Source of the DNA: UBA4844 sp050943255
GTDB lineage: Bacteria; Bacillota; Syntrophomonadia; Syntrophomonadales; Syntrophomonadaceae
Length of the DNA stretch: 64,000 bases
Assembly (NCBI GenBank): GCA_050943255.1
Contig: JBMNOV010000004.1
Coordinates: 15,398-79,397 of the forward strand
Direction of reading: 5' to 3'
Part shown: positions 34,395-43,692 of the stretch, one piece after another
Numbering within the stretch: the first letter of the stretch is position 1
Layout: each line of letters starts with the position of its first letter
Notes under the pieces: model-generated
Told to the model about the DNA's origin: nothing
The model's database searches: none
What the model saw: the letters and a program-made list of their open reading frames with translations, nothing else
Made by a program: the position numbers and the translations under genes

Positions 34395-35171
34395 TTATAA
34401 CCCTTTGGCTTTAGCTTCTTCCCAAATGATATCCAGCTCCTCAAGGCTCATATCCTTAAATTCCCTATTGCTCTCTTTCACTTGTTTTTCAATATAGTTA
34501 AACCTACGGGAAAATTTATCATTAGCTGCCTGTAGCGCTTGTTCTGGTTCAATGTTTCTGAAGCGGGCAATATTAACCAGGGCAAATAGGATATCTCCAA
34601 ACTCCTCTTTCTCCTCGGACTTATTCACAGCCTGTCCCCATTCTTCCACCTCTTCTTTGAACTTTTCCACAGCACCTTTTACAGAGGGCCAATCAAACCC
34701 AACCCGAGCTGCTTTCTCCTGAACTTTTTCTGCCCGCATTAAGGCTGGCAAAAACTTAGGAATTCCCTCCAGGAGGTTCTCCTTGCCTTCTCTCTTTTTA
34801 TAACCTTCCCATACTTCCATAACATCTTCACCGCTATGAAGTGGCTTGGCATCTCCAAACACATGAGGATGGCGATTAATCATTTTTTGGCTTACACCGG
34901 CAGCGACATCATAAAAATCAAACTGGCCTTCCTGCTGGGCCAAGTTAGCGTGAAACACGATCTGCAGCAACAAGTCTCCCAGCTCATCCCGCAGTTTATT
35001 CATATCCCTTTCTTTAATAGCTTCGATTACTTCGTAACTTTCCTCAATCAGATAACGTATCAGCGATTCATGGGTCTGCTCTCTATCCCAAGGGCAACCC
35101 TGCGGCCCTAAAAGCCTGTCCATTACTTCGATAAGTTCCTCTATTGCCTTAGCCTTATTAGCAGTACTCAT
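34395..35171 (-). CDS. mazG: Nucleoside triphosphate pyrophosphohydrolase MazG
   Basis: Hydrolyses (d)NTPs to NMP and pyrophosphate, removing abnormal nucleotides. Two MazG-type helical units: LLGPQGCPWDREQTHESL with the EEsYE metal site EESYEVIEAI and the downstream ELGDLLLQIVFHA, then KEEVEEWGQA and EEFGDILFALVNIARF. Length 258 fits stand-alone MazG. B. subtilis YabN at the same locus carries an additional N-terminal methylase domain that is absent here. GGGGG lies 7 nt before the ATG. Confidence 0.95.
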   Translation of the reverse strand: MSTANKAKAIEELIEVMDRLLGPQGCPWDREQTHESLIRYLIEESYEVIEAIKERDMNKLRDELGDLLLQIVFHANLAQQEGQFDFYDVAAGVSQKMINRHPHVFGDAKPLHSGEDVMEVWEGYKKREGKENLLEGIPKFLPALMRAEKVQEKAARVGFDWPSVKGAVEKFKEEVEEWGQAVNKSEEKEEFGDILFALVNIARFRNIEPEQALQAANDKFSRRFNYIEKQVKESNREFKDMSLEELDIIWEEAKAKGL

Positions 35172-35236
35172 GGTTAAACCCCCATTATCTAATTATAAAA
35201 TCACCCGGTTGTACACGAATAGTATTTGTGCGCATA

Positions 35237-36787
35237 TTAATTCTTAGTTATCCTTCTTATCATATTAATGTCCAATTCCCTTATTAAAAAGAGCAGTAAG
35301 CCGTAAATTGCCACGCCAATAGTAATAGCTAACAAAGTTGCGATATGCGAATGGATATCTACACCTACCAGGCTCTGATAAGCATACTTTACCCCAATAG
35401 CCATGACAATAGTTACCACTCCTATTTTAGATAAATGCACTTTTTCGTAAACTATTCCCGTCAATTTCTTCAGATAGATAATATTAAGTAATGACCCGAT
35501 TAAGAAAGCAGTAACGGTCCCTAATGCCGCCCCTTGTATATTCAGCATAGGTATACTAGTAAGACTATAATTAAAAATGACTTTAAATATACCGGTTGTT
35601 ATAAGATTCCGCATCGCTATTTCAGGGTAGCCAATACCCTGTAAACCTGCGCTGGAAAGCTGAAAAGCCGCCAGGGCAATACAGGAAAATGCCAGGGGCT
35701 CCAGGGGCAGGCCGGCTTCAGGGGTAGCATAAAGCAAGTCACAGACCTGGTAGGCCAGAATAAATAAACCTGCTGCACACGGGAAGGAAATAATCATCCC
35801 AGCACGAAAGCCGTAATTAATATGTGAATTTAACCGGCTTTGATCCTTTAAAGCCAGGGCTTCCGATACTGCTGGTACCAAGCTGGTAGCTATGGAAATC
35901 GTAAAGATTGTGGGTAGGCTGATTAATACAGCTGCCATGCCAGATAGCTGACCGTATAAAGCTGTAGCCTGAGCAGTGGTGTAACCTATAGCCATTAGGC
36001 GCCCCGGAACAATAATGGCATCTAACATCTGTACCAATGGTAATACTACCGCTCCAAAAGAAACTGGTACAGCCAGCCTTACCATTTCCTGAGCCAGTTG
36101 TACTGAGCTGGCACCCGAATATTTCAAGGCCTTTCCGCTTTTCTTATTTTTCGAGCGGAAGCTTAAGTAATAAATACTTAGTACAATCAGGCCAATTATT
36201 CCCCCTACCACAGCTCCAAAGGTAGCACCAGCAGCTGAATACTCCAAACCGCGGGGAAAAAGCATAAATGCCAGAATAAGGACTGCAGCTACCCGAAAAA
36301 ATTGTTCAAGTACCTGAGATACAGCAGTGGGCAGCATAGACTGGTGTCCCTGAAAATAACCTCGAAATACTGACATAAGGCCCGATAAAAAAATCGCTGG
36401 GGCTACTGCTAATATAGGGTAATAGGCGCGGGGTTCCTTTAATACATTGTTAGCTAAAAAGTGAGCTGATTGCATTACTAGTAAGGACAAAAAGATTCCG
36501 AAAATAAAAAGTATTATTAGCGATACCCGGAATATCTTACGGCTATCACCGGAATAACCTTCTGTTTCTTTACGTGATACCAGAACCGATATGGCAACTG
36601 GAACTCCTGAAGTAGCCAGAGCTAGTATAGTTGTATAGATAGGATAAGCCATTTGATATAACCCCATCCCTTCACCACCCAATAAACGGGCCAGGGGGAT
36701 GCGATAAACCGCACCAAGTAATTTACTAATGGCTCCAGCAATACTTAAGATTAAAGCTCCCCGGAGAAAGTGTTTCTTATTCTCCAT
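35237..36787 (-). CDS. SpoVB/YabM-like polysaccharide flippase (MATE/MVF superfamily)
   Basis: Polytopic membrane protein of 516 residues with about 14 hydrophobic segments, starting LRGALILSIAGAISKLLGAVYRIPLARLLGGEGMGLYQMAYP, which is the hallmark start of the SpoVB/YabM group. It probably moves a lipid-linked peptidoglycan or polysaccharide precursor across the membrane, for example for the spore cortex. Position between spoVT and mazG corresponds to B. subtilis yabM rather than spoVB. AAAGGGGAG precedes the ATG. Confidence 0.88.
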   Translation of the reverse strand: MENKKHFLRGALILSIAGAISKLLGAVYRIPLARLLGGEGMGLYQMAYPIYTTILALATSGVPVAISVLVSRKETEGYSGDSRKIFRVSLIILFIFGIFLSLLVMQSAHFLANNVLKEPRAYYPILAVAPAIFLSGLMSVFRGYFQGHQSMLPTAVSQVLEQFFRVAAVLILAFMLFPRGLEYSAAGATFGAVVGGIIGLIVLSIYYLSFRSKNKKSGKALKYSGASSVQLAQEMVRLAVPVSFGAVVLPLVQMLDAIIVPGRLMAIGYTTAQATALYGQLSGMAAVLISLPTIFTISIATSLVPAVSEALALKDQSRLNSHINYGFRAGMIISFPCAAGLFILAYQVCDLLYATPEAGLPLEPLAFSCIALAAFQLSSAGLQGIGYPEIAMRNLITTGIFKVIFNYSLTSIPMLNIQGAALGTVTAFLIGSLLNIIYLKKLTGIVYEKVHLSKIGVVTIVMAIGVKYAYQSLVGVDIHSHIATLLAITIGVAIYGLLLFLIRELDINMIRRITKN

Positions 36788-36816
36788 ATTATTCTCCCCT
36801 TTGTTTCGTGAGCTAT

Positions 36817-36825
36817 ATTATAGCA
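36817..36825 (-). promoter_or_regulatory. Extended -10 promoter element before the flippase gene
   Basis: TGCTATAAT on the minus strand, about 30 bp before the start codon. No convincing -35 was found, which is tolerated by extended -10 promoters. The rest of the 382-bp gap (36788-37169) holds an inverted repeat at 37031-37056 (AAGATTAAG arms) and the spoVT terminator, and nothing coding. Confidence 0.4.
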
Positions 36826-37116
36826 TACGACTATATGTTAAGAGTAAACAAGTAGATTCCTTAAGCCAAACCCCTTTAATATTAAAATTTTTATCCAAAC
36901 ATTAGTAGTATAAATTATAGCCAGAGCCACATACCTAATACAGGGCTATTGATACCAGCAACGTGTCGGTTAGCAGAAGTCTCTATTAATCCTTTGTATT
37001 CCCCTTAATTTTTTTATTTCTAACCCTTATAAGATTAAGGAGTCCATCTTAATCTTCGAATATTTACTCTAATACATGTTTAAAACTTTTGACCGGGAAA
37101 ATCAATTATTGATCCA

Positions 37117-37152
37117 TAAAAAAAGCGATCTTATCTAGCATAATAAGACCGC
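37117..37152 (-). terminator. Intrinsic terminator after spoVT
   Basis: A 10-bp stem (37125-37134 with 37143-37152, one G-U pair in RNA) followed on the minus strand by seven T. It lies 18 bp after the spoVT stop codon. Confidence 0.85.
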
Positions 37153-37169
37153 CTTATTATAACCCCTTA

Positions 37170-37733
37170 TTACTGTTCCATTTGTTTAGCTAAAAAACCA
37201 GCAGCGGTTTCAGCTAATTTAACCTCCATATCTCCAAGTTTTACTCCCGCGTCCTTGCTGACGATGATAACAGCACCAATCGGGTCTCCTTGGGTAATTA
37301 TAGGTGCAATAACTTGAGCTTTAATAGTATACTCCCTATCATCATTTTGGATTACATACATGCTGTCATCACCTGCAGGTTGCAAGTCATTCATGACCAG
37401 TGTTGTTCTTTCCTCAAGCGCTCTTTCTACAGCGGGGCCTATGGGCTTGCTTAAAAATTCTCTTTTGTTAGCACCTGCTAAAGCTATTACGACATCCCGG
37501 TCAGCTATCATGGAAATATGACCTATAGTCTCATGCAATGAATCAGCATATTCTTTAGCAAAATCCCCCAGCTCTCCAATGGGAGAATATTTCTTTAATA
37601 TAACTTCCCCTTCCCGGTCAACAAAGATTTCCAGAGGGTCCCCCTCGCGTATGCGTAAAGTTCTGCGTATCTCCTTAGGGATAACGACTCTTCCCAGGTC
37701 GTCAATGCGGCGTACGATTCCTGTTGCTTTCAT
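37170..37733 (-). CDS. spoVT: Stage V sporulation protein T
   Basis: Forespore transcription regulator. The N-terminal AbrB swapped-hairpin domain (MKATGIVRRIDDLGRVVIPKEIRRTLRIREGD, residues 1-50) binds DNA, and the C-terminal GAF domain (residues 60-187) may sense a ligand. The 187-residue length is slightly above the 178 of B. subtilis. AGGAGGG lies 10 nt before the ATG. A sigma-G-like promoter lies upstream, as expected for this gene, and the divergent neighbour is a germination operon. Confidence 0.97.
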   Translation of the reverse strand: MKATGIVRRIDDLGRVVIPKEIRRTLRIREGDPLEIFVDREGEVILKKYSPIGELGDFAKEYADSLHETIGHISMIADRDVVIALAGANKREFLSKPIGPAVERALEERTTLVMNDLQPAGDDSMYVIQNDDREYTIKAQVIAPIITQGDPIGAVIIVSKDAGVKLGDMEVKLAETAAGFLAKQMEQ

Positions 37734-37799
37734 TTATTATTATCCCTCCTTTTGAAAACTTGACTTTCTAAAACCTAATACTTTTTTATATCTCAGTGA

Positions 37800-37830
37800 T
37801 AGTATATAACTCAAAATACCCTTTTATTCA
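37800..37830 (-). promoter_or_regulatory. Sigma-G-like promoter of spoVT
   Basis: On the minus strand TGAATA (37825-37830), 18 bp, TATACTA (37800-37806). The sigma-G consensus is TGMATA-N17/18-CATNHTA with CATACTA optimal, so one base differs. No convincing forespore promoter could be placed for the divergent plus-strand operon in the same 307-bp gap. Confidence 0.65.
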
Positions 37831-38040
37831 CTTTTTACCATCAAAGTATGAAAATTTTTATCATCACCGGTAATAAGAATTATCCCTTCCTTTCTAACCC
37901 ATTTTCTATAATTTTGCCCGGCTAGCTTAATATAATACATTTATTTTTTTATCAAACTTAGGCTTCTAAGGAATTTTTATAATATATTTCCCGTTTCAGG
38001 TCAAACTAAAGACATCAAATATTAAAGAGGCTTTAGTAAT

Positions 38041-39177
38041 ATGAGTAAAATTAGCCAATTTCAAATATACTGTATGTTAATGATACTCTCTCTATCTCTG
38101 GGTTTCCTGATAACTCCCAAGCTGCTTACGGAACAACTAGGCAATAATGCATGGCTGGCAGTATTAGCTGCCTTAATACCCGCAAGCTTATTGATATATG
38201 TCTATGTTGCTATCATTAAAAAAAGCTACCAGCCTTTTCCCTTGCTGTTAGAAGATCACCTGGGAGTTAAACTTGGCAAGGTGGTTGGTTTTCTTTATAT
38301 ATTTTTCTTTTTCTTTACTACTAGCTGGGCTACCCGTACTTTTATCGATTTTATCGAAAGCCATGTTCTGCCTGGTACACCTATCAGCATTTTTGTTGGT
38401 AGTATGCTCTTTATTAGTTTCCTTGGGGTGAAATCGGGTTTGGCCGGCATGGCCCGTATGGCGGAAATAATAGTATATATTGCGATGCCCTTCACTTTCC
38501 TAATATTGTTATTGACCTTATTGAATAACCCGTATTTTCATAATCTAGCGCCTTTCGGCGCCAATATGGACTATTATAGTTTTTCCCGCGCTATACTGGA
38601 TTCCTTACTAGGCTTACTTACCATTTTCCCAGTTCTTACCCTGGCCTTTTACTCTGCCCAGCCTCAGAACCTGGCTAAAACCATGTTTATAGTTATTTTG
38701 TCTTATATTCTGATTTTAACTTTAACCACCTTGACAACTATTATAGTTTTAGGAGGGCAATTTACTAATTATTTTTATTTTCCCACTTTTGTGGCAGTAC
38801 GTATGATAAACTTAGGAGAATTTATTCAAAATATTGATATTATCTTTATTGGAATTTGGGTAATGGGTATTTTCGGCAGAATAGCCCTTAGCTGGTTTAT
38901 GATCTGTTATACCGCTAAAGGAGTTTTTAACCTACCTGATTACCGCTTTCTGGCTGCCCCTACCGCATTAATTATCGGGTTTACCTCTATTCAACTTAGT
39001 CCTAATATAGTGGAGCTAACCCAAATAATCACAGCATATGTAGTGCCTTTGTTATATTTTGCCTTTTTATTACTGGTTCCTCTGCTTTTATTTGTTATTA
39101 CCATGTTTAAAGCCCCAGTAAAACAAAATTCAGAAATTGGCGAAACCGGACAAATACAGGAAACTTCAGCAAAATAG
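38041..39177 (+). CDS. gerB: Spore germination receptor B subunit (GerAB family permease)
   Basis: A 378-residue inner-membrane protein with about ten transmembrane helices, an APC-superfamily fold like amino-acid permeases. The GerAB-type start ISQFQIYCMLMILSLSLGFLITP and the LAFYSAQPQN and FIQNIDIIFIGIWVMGIF stretches are typical. It would bind the germinant. AAGAGG lies 10 nt before the ATG. It is the first gene of the operon, divergent from spoVT. Confidence 0.92.
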   Translation: MSKISQFQIYCMLMILSLSLGFLITPKLLTEQLGNNAWLAVLAALIPASLLIYVYVAIIKKSYQPFPLLLEDHLGVKLGKVVGFLYIFFFFFTTSWATRTFIDFIESHVLPGTPISIFVGSMLFISFLGVKSGLAGMARMAEIIVYIAMPFTFLILLLTLLNNPYFHNLAPFGANMDYYSFSRAILDSLLGLLTIFPVLTLAFYSAQPQNLAKTMFIVILSYILILTLTTLTTIIVLGGQFTNYFYFPTFVAVRMINLGEFIQNIDIIFIGIWVMGIFGRIALSWFMICYTAKGVFNLPDYRFLAAPTALIIGFTSIQLSPNIVELTQIITAYVVPLLYFAFLLLVPLLLFVITMFKAPVKQNSEIGETGQIQETSAK

Positions 39178-39211
39178 CTTACTAAATAATTTTTAATTTA
39201 AGGAGACGGCT

Positions 39212-40774
39212 ATGCGCTACATAGAAAGAAAAAAACAAGGTATCCCGAAAAAGCCGGAGAAAGCTACATCTAAACCTTTATCTTCTGCTATTGATGAGAA
39301 TAAAAATGTTTTGCAAGATCTGTTGAATAACTGCTCTGATGCCGTTTTGCGCGAATTTAAGATCGGCACTACATCTTTCACCCGAGGGCTGGTAGTTTAT
39401 TTTGACGGTCTGGTTCTTCGGCAACAGTTAGATGAATATGTTATGAAACCTATTCTCTTGGAGTTAGAGATGATCCAAAACCCTGCCAGTGTGCTCGAAC
39501 AACCTGAACTGCTTCAGACCCTGGAAGAACGAATAATAGCTGTAAGTGAACTGAAAAAAATTACCAGCTTCGAAGAAGTTATCCGCCACATTAGTTCCGG
39601 AGATAGTGTATTATTAATTGACGGCGATAACCGGGGTCTAGCTATTGCTACCCGGGGCTGGGCAGCCCGGTCAATCAGCGCGCCGGAAAATGAACAGGTG
39701 GTATACGGCCCTAAAGAAGGCTTTGTGGAAACCCTGCGTTTCAATACAGCCTTAATGCGGCGCCGCATCAAATCAGAGCATTTTAAAATTGAAAGTATGG
39801 TTTTAGGAAGAATTACCAAGACCGATGTTGCTTTTTGTTATATAGATAATATTGCCCCCCCGCAACTGGTAAATGAAATCCGTAAACGTCTGCAGGAGAT
39901 TGACATTGACGCGGTTTTGGACACCAATTATATTCTAGAGCTTATTATGGATCATAAATCAACTATTTTTACCCAGGCGGAATACACGGAAAAATCAGAC
40001 CGGGCGGTAGCCCATATGTTAGAAGGAAGAATATGTATAATGGTGGACGGCTCCCCCATGGCTCTGGTACTCCCGGTAAATTTTCCCCGTTATTGGATTT
40101 CTTCGGAAGATTATTATACCCATTATATTCCGGCATCCCTTTTTCGCCTGGGACGCGTAGCAAGTTTCATTATAGCTTTAACCTTGCCGGCTCTTTATGT
40201 AGCGGTTATAAGCTATCATCATGAAATGGTTCCTACTTCATTGTTTTTAACTATTGCCGCTTCCCGGCAGGGGGTACCTTTTCCCTCATATATTGAGGCC
40301 TTTTTTATGGAGCTAACCTTTGAAATGCTGCGTGAAGCCGGACTGCGCCTGCCCCGGGCGGTAGGTCCAGCGGTAAGCATAGTAGGTGCACTTATTATTG
40401 GGGATGCTGCTGTAAGGGCAGGTCTAGTTTCAACTCCTATGGTGGTAATAGTAGCTTTTACCGGTATCGCTTCCTTTGTTTCACCTTCTTATAATGCCTC
40501 TATAATCATCCGCATGGCCCGTTTTGTCTTTCTAGCGGCAGCAGCCTTGCTTGGTTTTCTTGGCATAATAATAGTACTAGTAATAATGCTAATCCATATG
40601 GTCTCTTTATCTTCTTTCGGGACACCCTACTTGGCCCCGCTCGCTCCCCTGAATACCTCGGAAGTTACCGATGTCCTGCTGCGCCGTCCCTGGTTTAAGA
40701 TGAAGCAGCGCCCTTATATGGAAGGAATGGAAAACCAAGTACGTCAGAAAGTTCCGGATAAGGAGTCTAACTGA
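39212..40774 (+). CDS. gerA: Spore germination receptor A subunit (GerAA family)
   Basis: A 520-residue protein with a large N-terminal cytoplasmic domain (to about residue 300; CSDAVLREFKIG, SVLLIDGD, HFKIESMVLGRITKTDVAFCYID) and a membrane domain with four to five helices (RQGVPFPSYIEAFFMELTFEML, LRLPRAVGPAVSIVGALIIGDAAV, SFVSPSYNASIIIRMARF). It is one of the best conserved families of spore germination. AAGGAG lies 6 nt before the ATG. It is the only A subunit in this operon although there are two B and two C genes. Confidence 0.97.
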   Translation: MRYIERKKQGIPKKPEKATSKPLSSAIDENKNVLQDLLNNCSDAVLREFKIGTTSFTRGLVVYFDGLVLRQQLDEYVMKPILLELEMIQNPASVLEQPELLQTLEERIIAVSELKKITSFEEVIRHISSGDSVLLIDGDNRGLAIATRGWAARSISAPENEQVVYGPKEGFVETLRFNTALMRRRIKSEHFKIESMVLGRITKTDVAFCYIDNIAPPQLVNEIRKRLQEIDIDAVLDTNYILELIMDHKSTIFTQAEYTEKSDRAVAHMLEGRICIMVDGSPMALVLPVNFPRYWISSEDYYTHYIPASLFRLGRVASFIIALTLPALYVAVISYHHEMVPTSLFLTIAASRQGVPFPSYIEAFFMELTFEMLREAGLRLPRAVGPAVSIVGALIIGDAAVRAGLVSTPMVVIVAFTGIASFVSPSYNASIIIRMARFVFLAAAALLGFLGIIIVLVIMLIHMVSLSSFGTPYLAPLAPLNTSEVTDVLLRRPWFKMKQRPYMEGMENQVRQKVPDKESN

Positions 40775-40776
40775 AG

Positions 40777-41916
40777 ATGAGACAATACTTTCTTATTATG
40801 CTTGTACTAACATTTGTATGGACAATGGTTGGCTGTCAGACCCAGGAAGTTACTGATATTGCTTCTGCCCTGGGTATAGGCTTAGACTTAAATGAGGAAA
40901 AAATAAGCCTAAGTGTACAGCTAGCTAAACCAATAAACCCGCAACAATCACAAGAAAACCCCTCATTAATTGCCTTAGCTACGGGCGCTACTGCCAGTGA
41001 AGCCGGTCGTAATTTATCCTTAAGGCTCCCGCGGAAGACCTTATGGTCTCATGCCAATTTACTGCTATTAGGAGAAAACCTGGCTAAACAAGACCTGGGA
41101 CTTGTTATGGATATGCTTGTCCGTAATATTGATATAAGGAAAAGTTCTCTCATGTATATTACCAAAGGGTATACCCCCCAGGAAATAATGCAAGCTGAAA
41201 CACCGCTAGTGCAATATTCTGCCCTGGGCCTGCAAGACTTAATGCAGACTCAGGAGCAGCAACTGGGCATTTTTGTCCCCCTTAATCTGGGTGAATTTAT
41301 TCAAAGGCTCAGTACCCCGGGGACAGACCCCCTGGTTCCCCAGGTAACCCTGGAAAAGCAAGGAGATAAAATGGTCCCCACCCTTAAAGGTGCTGCTGCC
41401 TTCAGGGGACGAAAAATGGTAGGAAGCCTTAATGAAGACGAGGTCCGGGGCTATCGCTTTTTACTTCCGGGATCAAAGAAAGGGGGGATATTAATTGTCC
41501 CTTCCCCGGTAAACCCTGAAAGAACCATAACCCTGGAAATTACCCGTTTTCAGTCCAAAAGCCAGGCAATTGTATCTGGTGATAGTATCCGTATGCAGGT
41601 TGAAATAGATGTTGAAGGTAATTTCTATGATCATAATTCCCCTGGTCAGGTACTAACTCCAGAGCATTTAAAAACTATAGAGAAATTAGCCAATAAAGAA
41701 ATTATGCGCCAGTGTAATGCCAGTATAGCCCGAGCCCAGGATTTAAAAAGTGATATTTTTGGCTGGGGCCGGCAAGTAGAAATTAGCTCTCCGCAAACCT
41801 TTAAAAAATTAGTACCTGACTGGGACGAGATATTTTCAGAAATAAAGGCAGAAATAAAGGTGAACTATTCCCTACGTCGGACTTATCTGGCTGATCGCAA
41901 CTTCACGTTTCGATAG
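40777..41916 (+). CDS. gerC: Spore germination receptor C subunit lipoprotein 1 (GerAC family)
   Basis: A lipoprotein of 379 residues: signal peptide with lipobox MVGC (cysteine near residue 20), then the Ger(x)C fold with the typical TDIASALGIGLDL, WSHANLLLLGENLAKQD and VRNIDIRKSSLMYI stretches, and a C-terminal domain RAQDLKSDIFGWG. It sits on the outer face of the inner spore membrane. The start codon follows the gerA stop by 2 bp. Confidence 0.93.
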   Translation: MRQYFLIMLVLTFVWTMVGCQTQEVTDIASALGIGLDLNEEKISLSVQLAKPINPQQSQENPSLIALATGATASEAGRNLSLRLPRKTLWSHANLLLLGENLAKQDLGLVMDMLVRNIDIRKSSLMYITKGYTPQEIMQAETPLVQYSALGLQDLMQTQEQQLGIFVPLNLGEFIQRLSTPGTDPLVPQVTLEKQGDKMVPTLKGAAAFRGRKMVGSLNEDEVRGYRFLLPGSKKGGILIVPSPVNPERTITLEITRFQSKSQAIVSGDSIRMQVEIDVEGNFYDHNSPGQVLTPEHLKTIEKLANKEIMRQCNASIARAQDLKSDIFGWGRQVEISSPQTFKKLVPDWDEIFSEIKAEIKVNYSLRRTYLADRNFTFR

Positions 41917-41987
41917 TTTTATTAACCTTTGATCTAAGACTATAGAGTGCTAATAGTCGGGAGATTACATTTTAGGAGGTAGCCCAA

Positions 41988-42230
41988 ATGCTTGCGGTTC
42001 TTATCAGCCTTTTTATTATAATAATTGCCCTTGAGGTCCCGGGGTTGCTGCGCCATGGCCAGTACCGGTCCTTACTGGTTTTTTCCGGGTTCTATATATT
42101 AGGGGTATACTTGGCTTTGGCACAATTTTACGGCTGGCCTAACTATAACCCCTTTTATGCCTTGGGCAACCTTTTGGGACAAATGCTGGGCATAGCAGCC
42201 CCGGTTCTGGCGGGGTGGGTCTGTGTATAA
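41988..42230 (+). CDS. Small two-helix germination receptor protein 1 (D-subunit-like)
   Basis: An 80-residue protein with two hydrophobic helices (about residues 2-16 and 28-46) and a third short hydrophobic stretch. It shares with the 78-residue product at 43437 the pattern hydrophobic-hydrophobic EAPG(V/L), a basic loop, a second helix ending in an acidic/aromatic stretch and NP near the end. Similar two-helix D subunits are known next to Bacillus ger operons. AGGAGG lies 8 nt before the ATG. It overlaps the following GTG-started gene by 8 bp. Confidence 0.72.
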   Translation: MLAVLISLFIIIIALEVPGLLRHGQYRSLLVFSGFYILGVYLALAQFYGWPNYNPFYALGNLLGQMLGIAAPVLAGWVCV

Positions 42231-43389
42231 ATATCTGGTTTTACCCCTTATTCTTGTTACCCTCTTCACCAACTGCGGCTGCTGGAACCGGCTAGAAGTC
42301 GAAAAGGCTGTGGTAGTATCCGGCCTGGGAGTACAGCTCTTGGAAGATGGGAACATGCGCTATGCCTTACGGGTTGAGATGCCCCGAATTTCCCCGGAAG
42401 GACAATTTATGCCCCCTCAAGGTATAGTAATAACAGCTACTGGTAAAAACATGACTCACGCTGCCCGTAATTTAAGCTTGTTTCTGCCCCACATTCCACT
42501 ATGGAGCCATGCCAGCAGCCTGGTCCTCGGGGAGAACTTAGCCCGTAGTGATCTATCACATATTACCGATGTCTTTATCCGCAACCGTAATGTACGAATG
42601 GATACCGATATATTTATAACTCATAAGGTGACACCTTATGAACTCTATTCAATTGTTGATCCCCTAACTGGTACCTCTGCCCGTAACCTGCCTGATCTTG
42701 TGCGTGATCAGGAGTTTATCCTGGGGCAATATGTTCCCACCACCTTGTTCCAGATGCTTTATAAGCTAGCCACCCCTGGTGTAGACTTGGTAGTACCTAT
42801 GCTAACCGCGGCAACATCGGGAAATAATAAAACCATCCAGCTAGCTGGTTTAGCTGTATTTAAAGGCCCCCGGATGGTAGGCTCTCTGAATGAGATGGAA
42901 AGCCGAGGCTATCGCTGGCTTAACCCGGATAAAAATGTCGGGGGGATGGTAGCTGTGGATATGCCTGCCGGCCAAGGGCGGGTTAACTTTGAGGTGGTTA
43001 CCTTTTATGCTAAACAGTCCCCCCGCCTGAAGGATGGAAGGTTAATTATGGATATAAAAGTACAGGCATACCTTAATTTCTTTGAACAGCAGGGTACTGC
43101 CGACCTGGTTGGTTTGTACCAGCGTCGGCAGTTGGAGGCTGCTGCTGCTCAACAAATAGAAAAAGAAATCTGGTCTTGTATTAAAAAATCTCAGCGCTTA
43201 AATAGCGATATTTTGGGTTGGGGGCTTAATATTTCTAAGTATCTGCCCGCAGAGTGGAAGAATATCCAGAATAAATGGGAAGAGCTTTATTCGCAAACGG
43301 CAGCCTGTATAAATGTTAATTGCCAGGTAGATCGGATTTATACTAGTACAAACTCATTTAAGTTTGATAGAATACCGCCATTTCCCTAG
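42223..43389 (+). CDS. gerC: Spore germination receptor C subunit lipoprotein 2 (GerAC family)
   Basis: The second GerC-type lipoprotein of the operon, 388 residues, with lipobox TNCGC followed by W-N-R-L-E, the usual start of the mature protein (CWdxxE). The family stretches VVVSGLGVQL, WSHASSLVLGENLARSD and RNRNVRMDTDIF are present. The start is GTG at 42223, inside the end of the preceding gene, so translation is coupled. It differs enough from the first GerC to be a true paralogue and not a recent copy. Confidence 0.92.
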   Translation: MYKYLVLPLILVTLFTNCGCWNRLEVEKAVVVSGLGVQLLEDGNMRYALRVEMPRISPEGQFMPPQGIVITATGKNMTHAARNLSLFLPHIPLWSHASSLVLGENLARSDLSHITDVFIRNRNVRMDTDIFITHKVTPYELYSIVDPLTGTSARNLPDLVRDQEFILGQYVPTTLFQMLYKLATPGVDLVVPMLTAATSGNNKTIQLAGLAVFKGPRMVGSLNEMESRGYRWLNPDKNVGGMVAVDMPAGQGRVNFEVVTFYAKQSPRLKDGRLIMDIKVQAYLNFFEQQGTADLVGLYQRRQLEAAAAQQIEKEIWSCIKKSQRLNSDILGWGLNISKYLPAEWKNIQNKWEELYSQTAACINVNCQVDRIYTSTNSFKFDRIPPFP

Positions 43390-43436
43390 TATTTACTGCA
43401 GGCACAGGCAGCTATAAGCAATATAGGAGGCATAAT

Positions 43437-43673
43437 ATGCTGAAGTTAATGCTGGTTTTTTTACTTGCTATTTTTATACTGGAAGCCCCGGGGGTAATGA
43501 AAAGGAAACAATGGAGAGAAATTGCGGTAATATCACTTTTTATTCTCCTAGCAGTTACCTACGGTCTTGATTACGCCCTGCAGCTTTACCTGATGCCTAA
43601 CCCCAAAGAATTGATATATACCCTTTATCCCCTGACCCAACAGTTTTGGTCTTTTTTTAACATTAGCCAATAA
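43437..43673 (+). CDS. Small two-helix germination receptor protein 2 (D-subunit-like)
   Basis: A 78-residue protein with two hydrophobic helices (about residues 3-16 and 28-48), the motif EAPGVMKRKQW between them, and PNPKELIYTLYP near the end. It resembles the product at 41988. AGGAGG lies close before the ATG. It lies between the second gerC and the second gerB gene. Confidence 0.72.
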   Translation: MLKLMLVFLLAIFILEAPGVMKRKQWREIAVISLFILLAVTYGLDYALQLYLMPNPKELIYTLYPLTQQFWSFFNISQ

Positions 43674-43692
43674 ATGTCTAAGGAGTGGTTTT

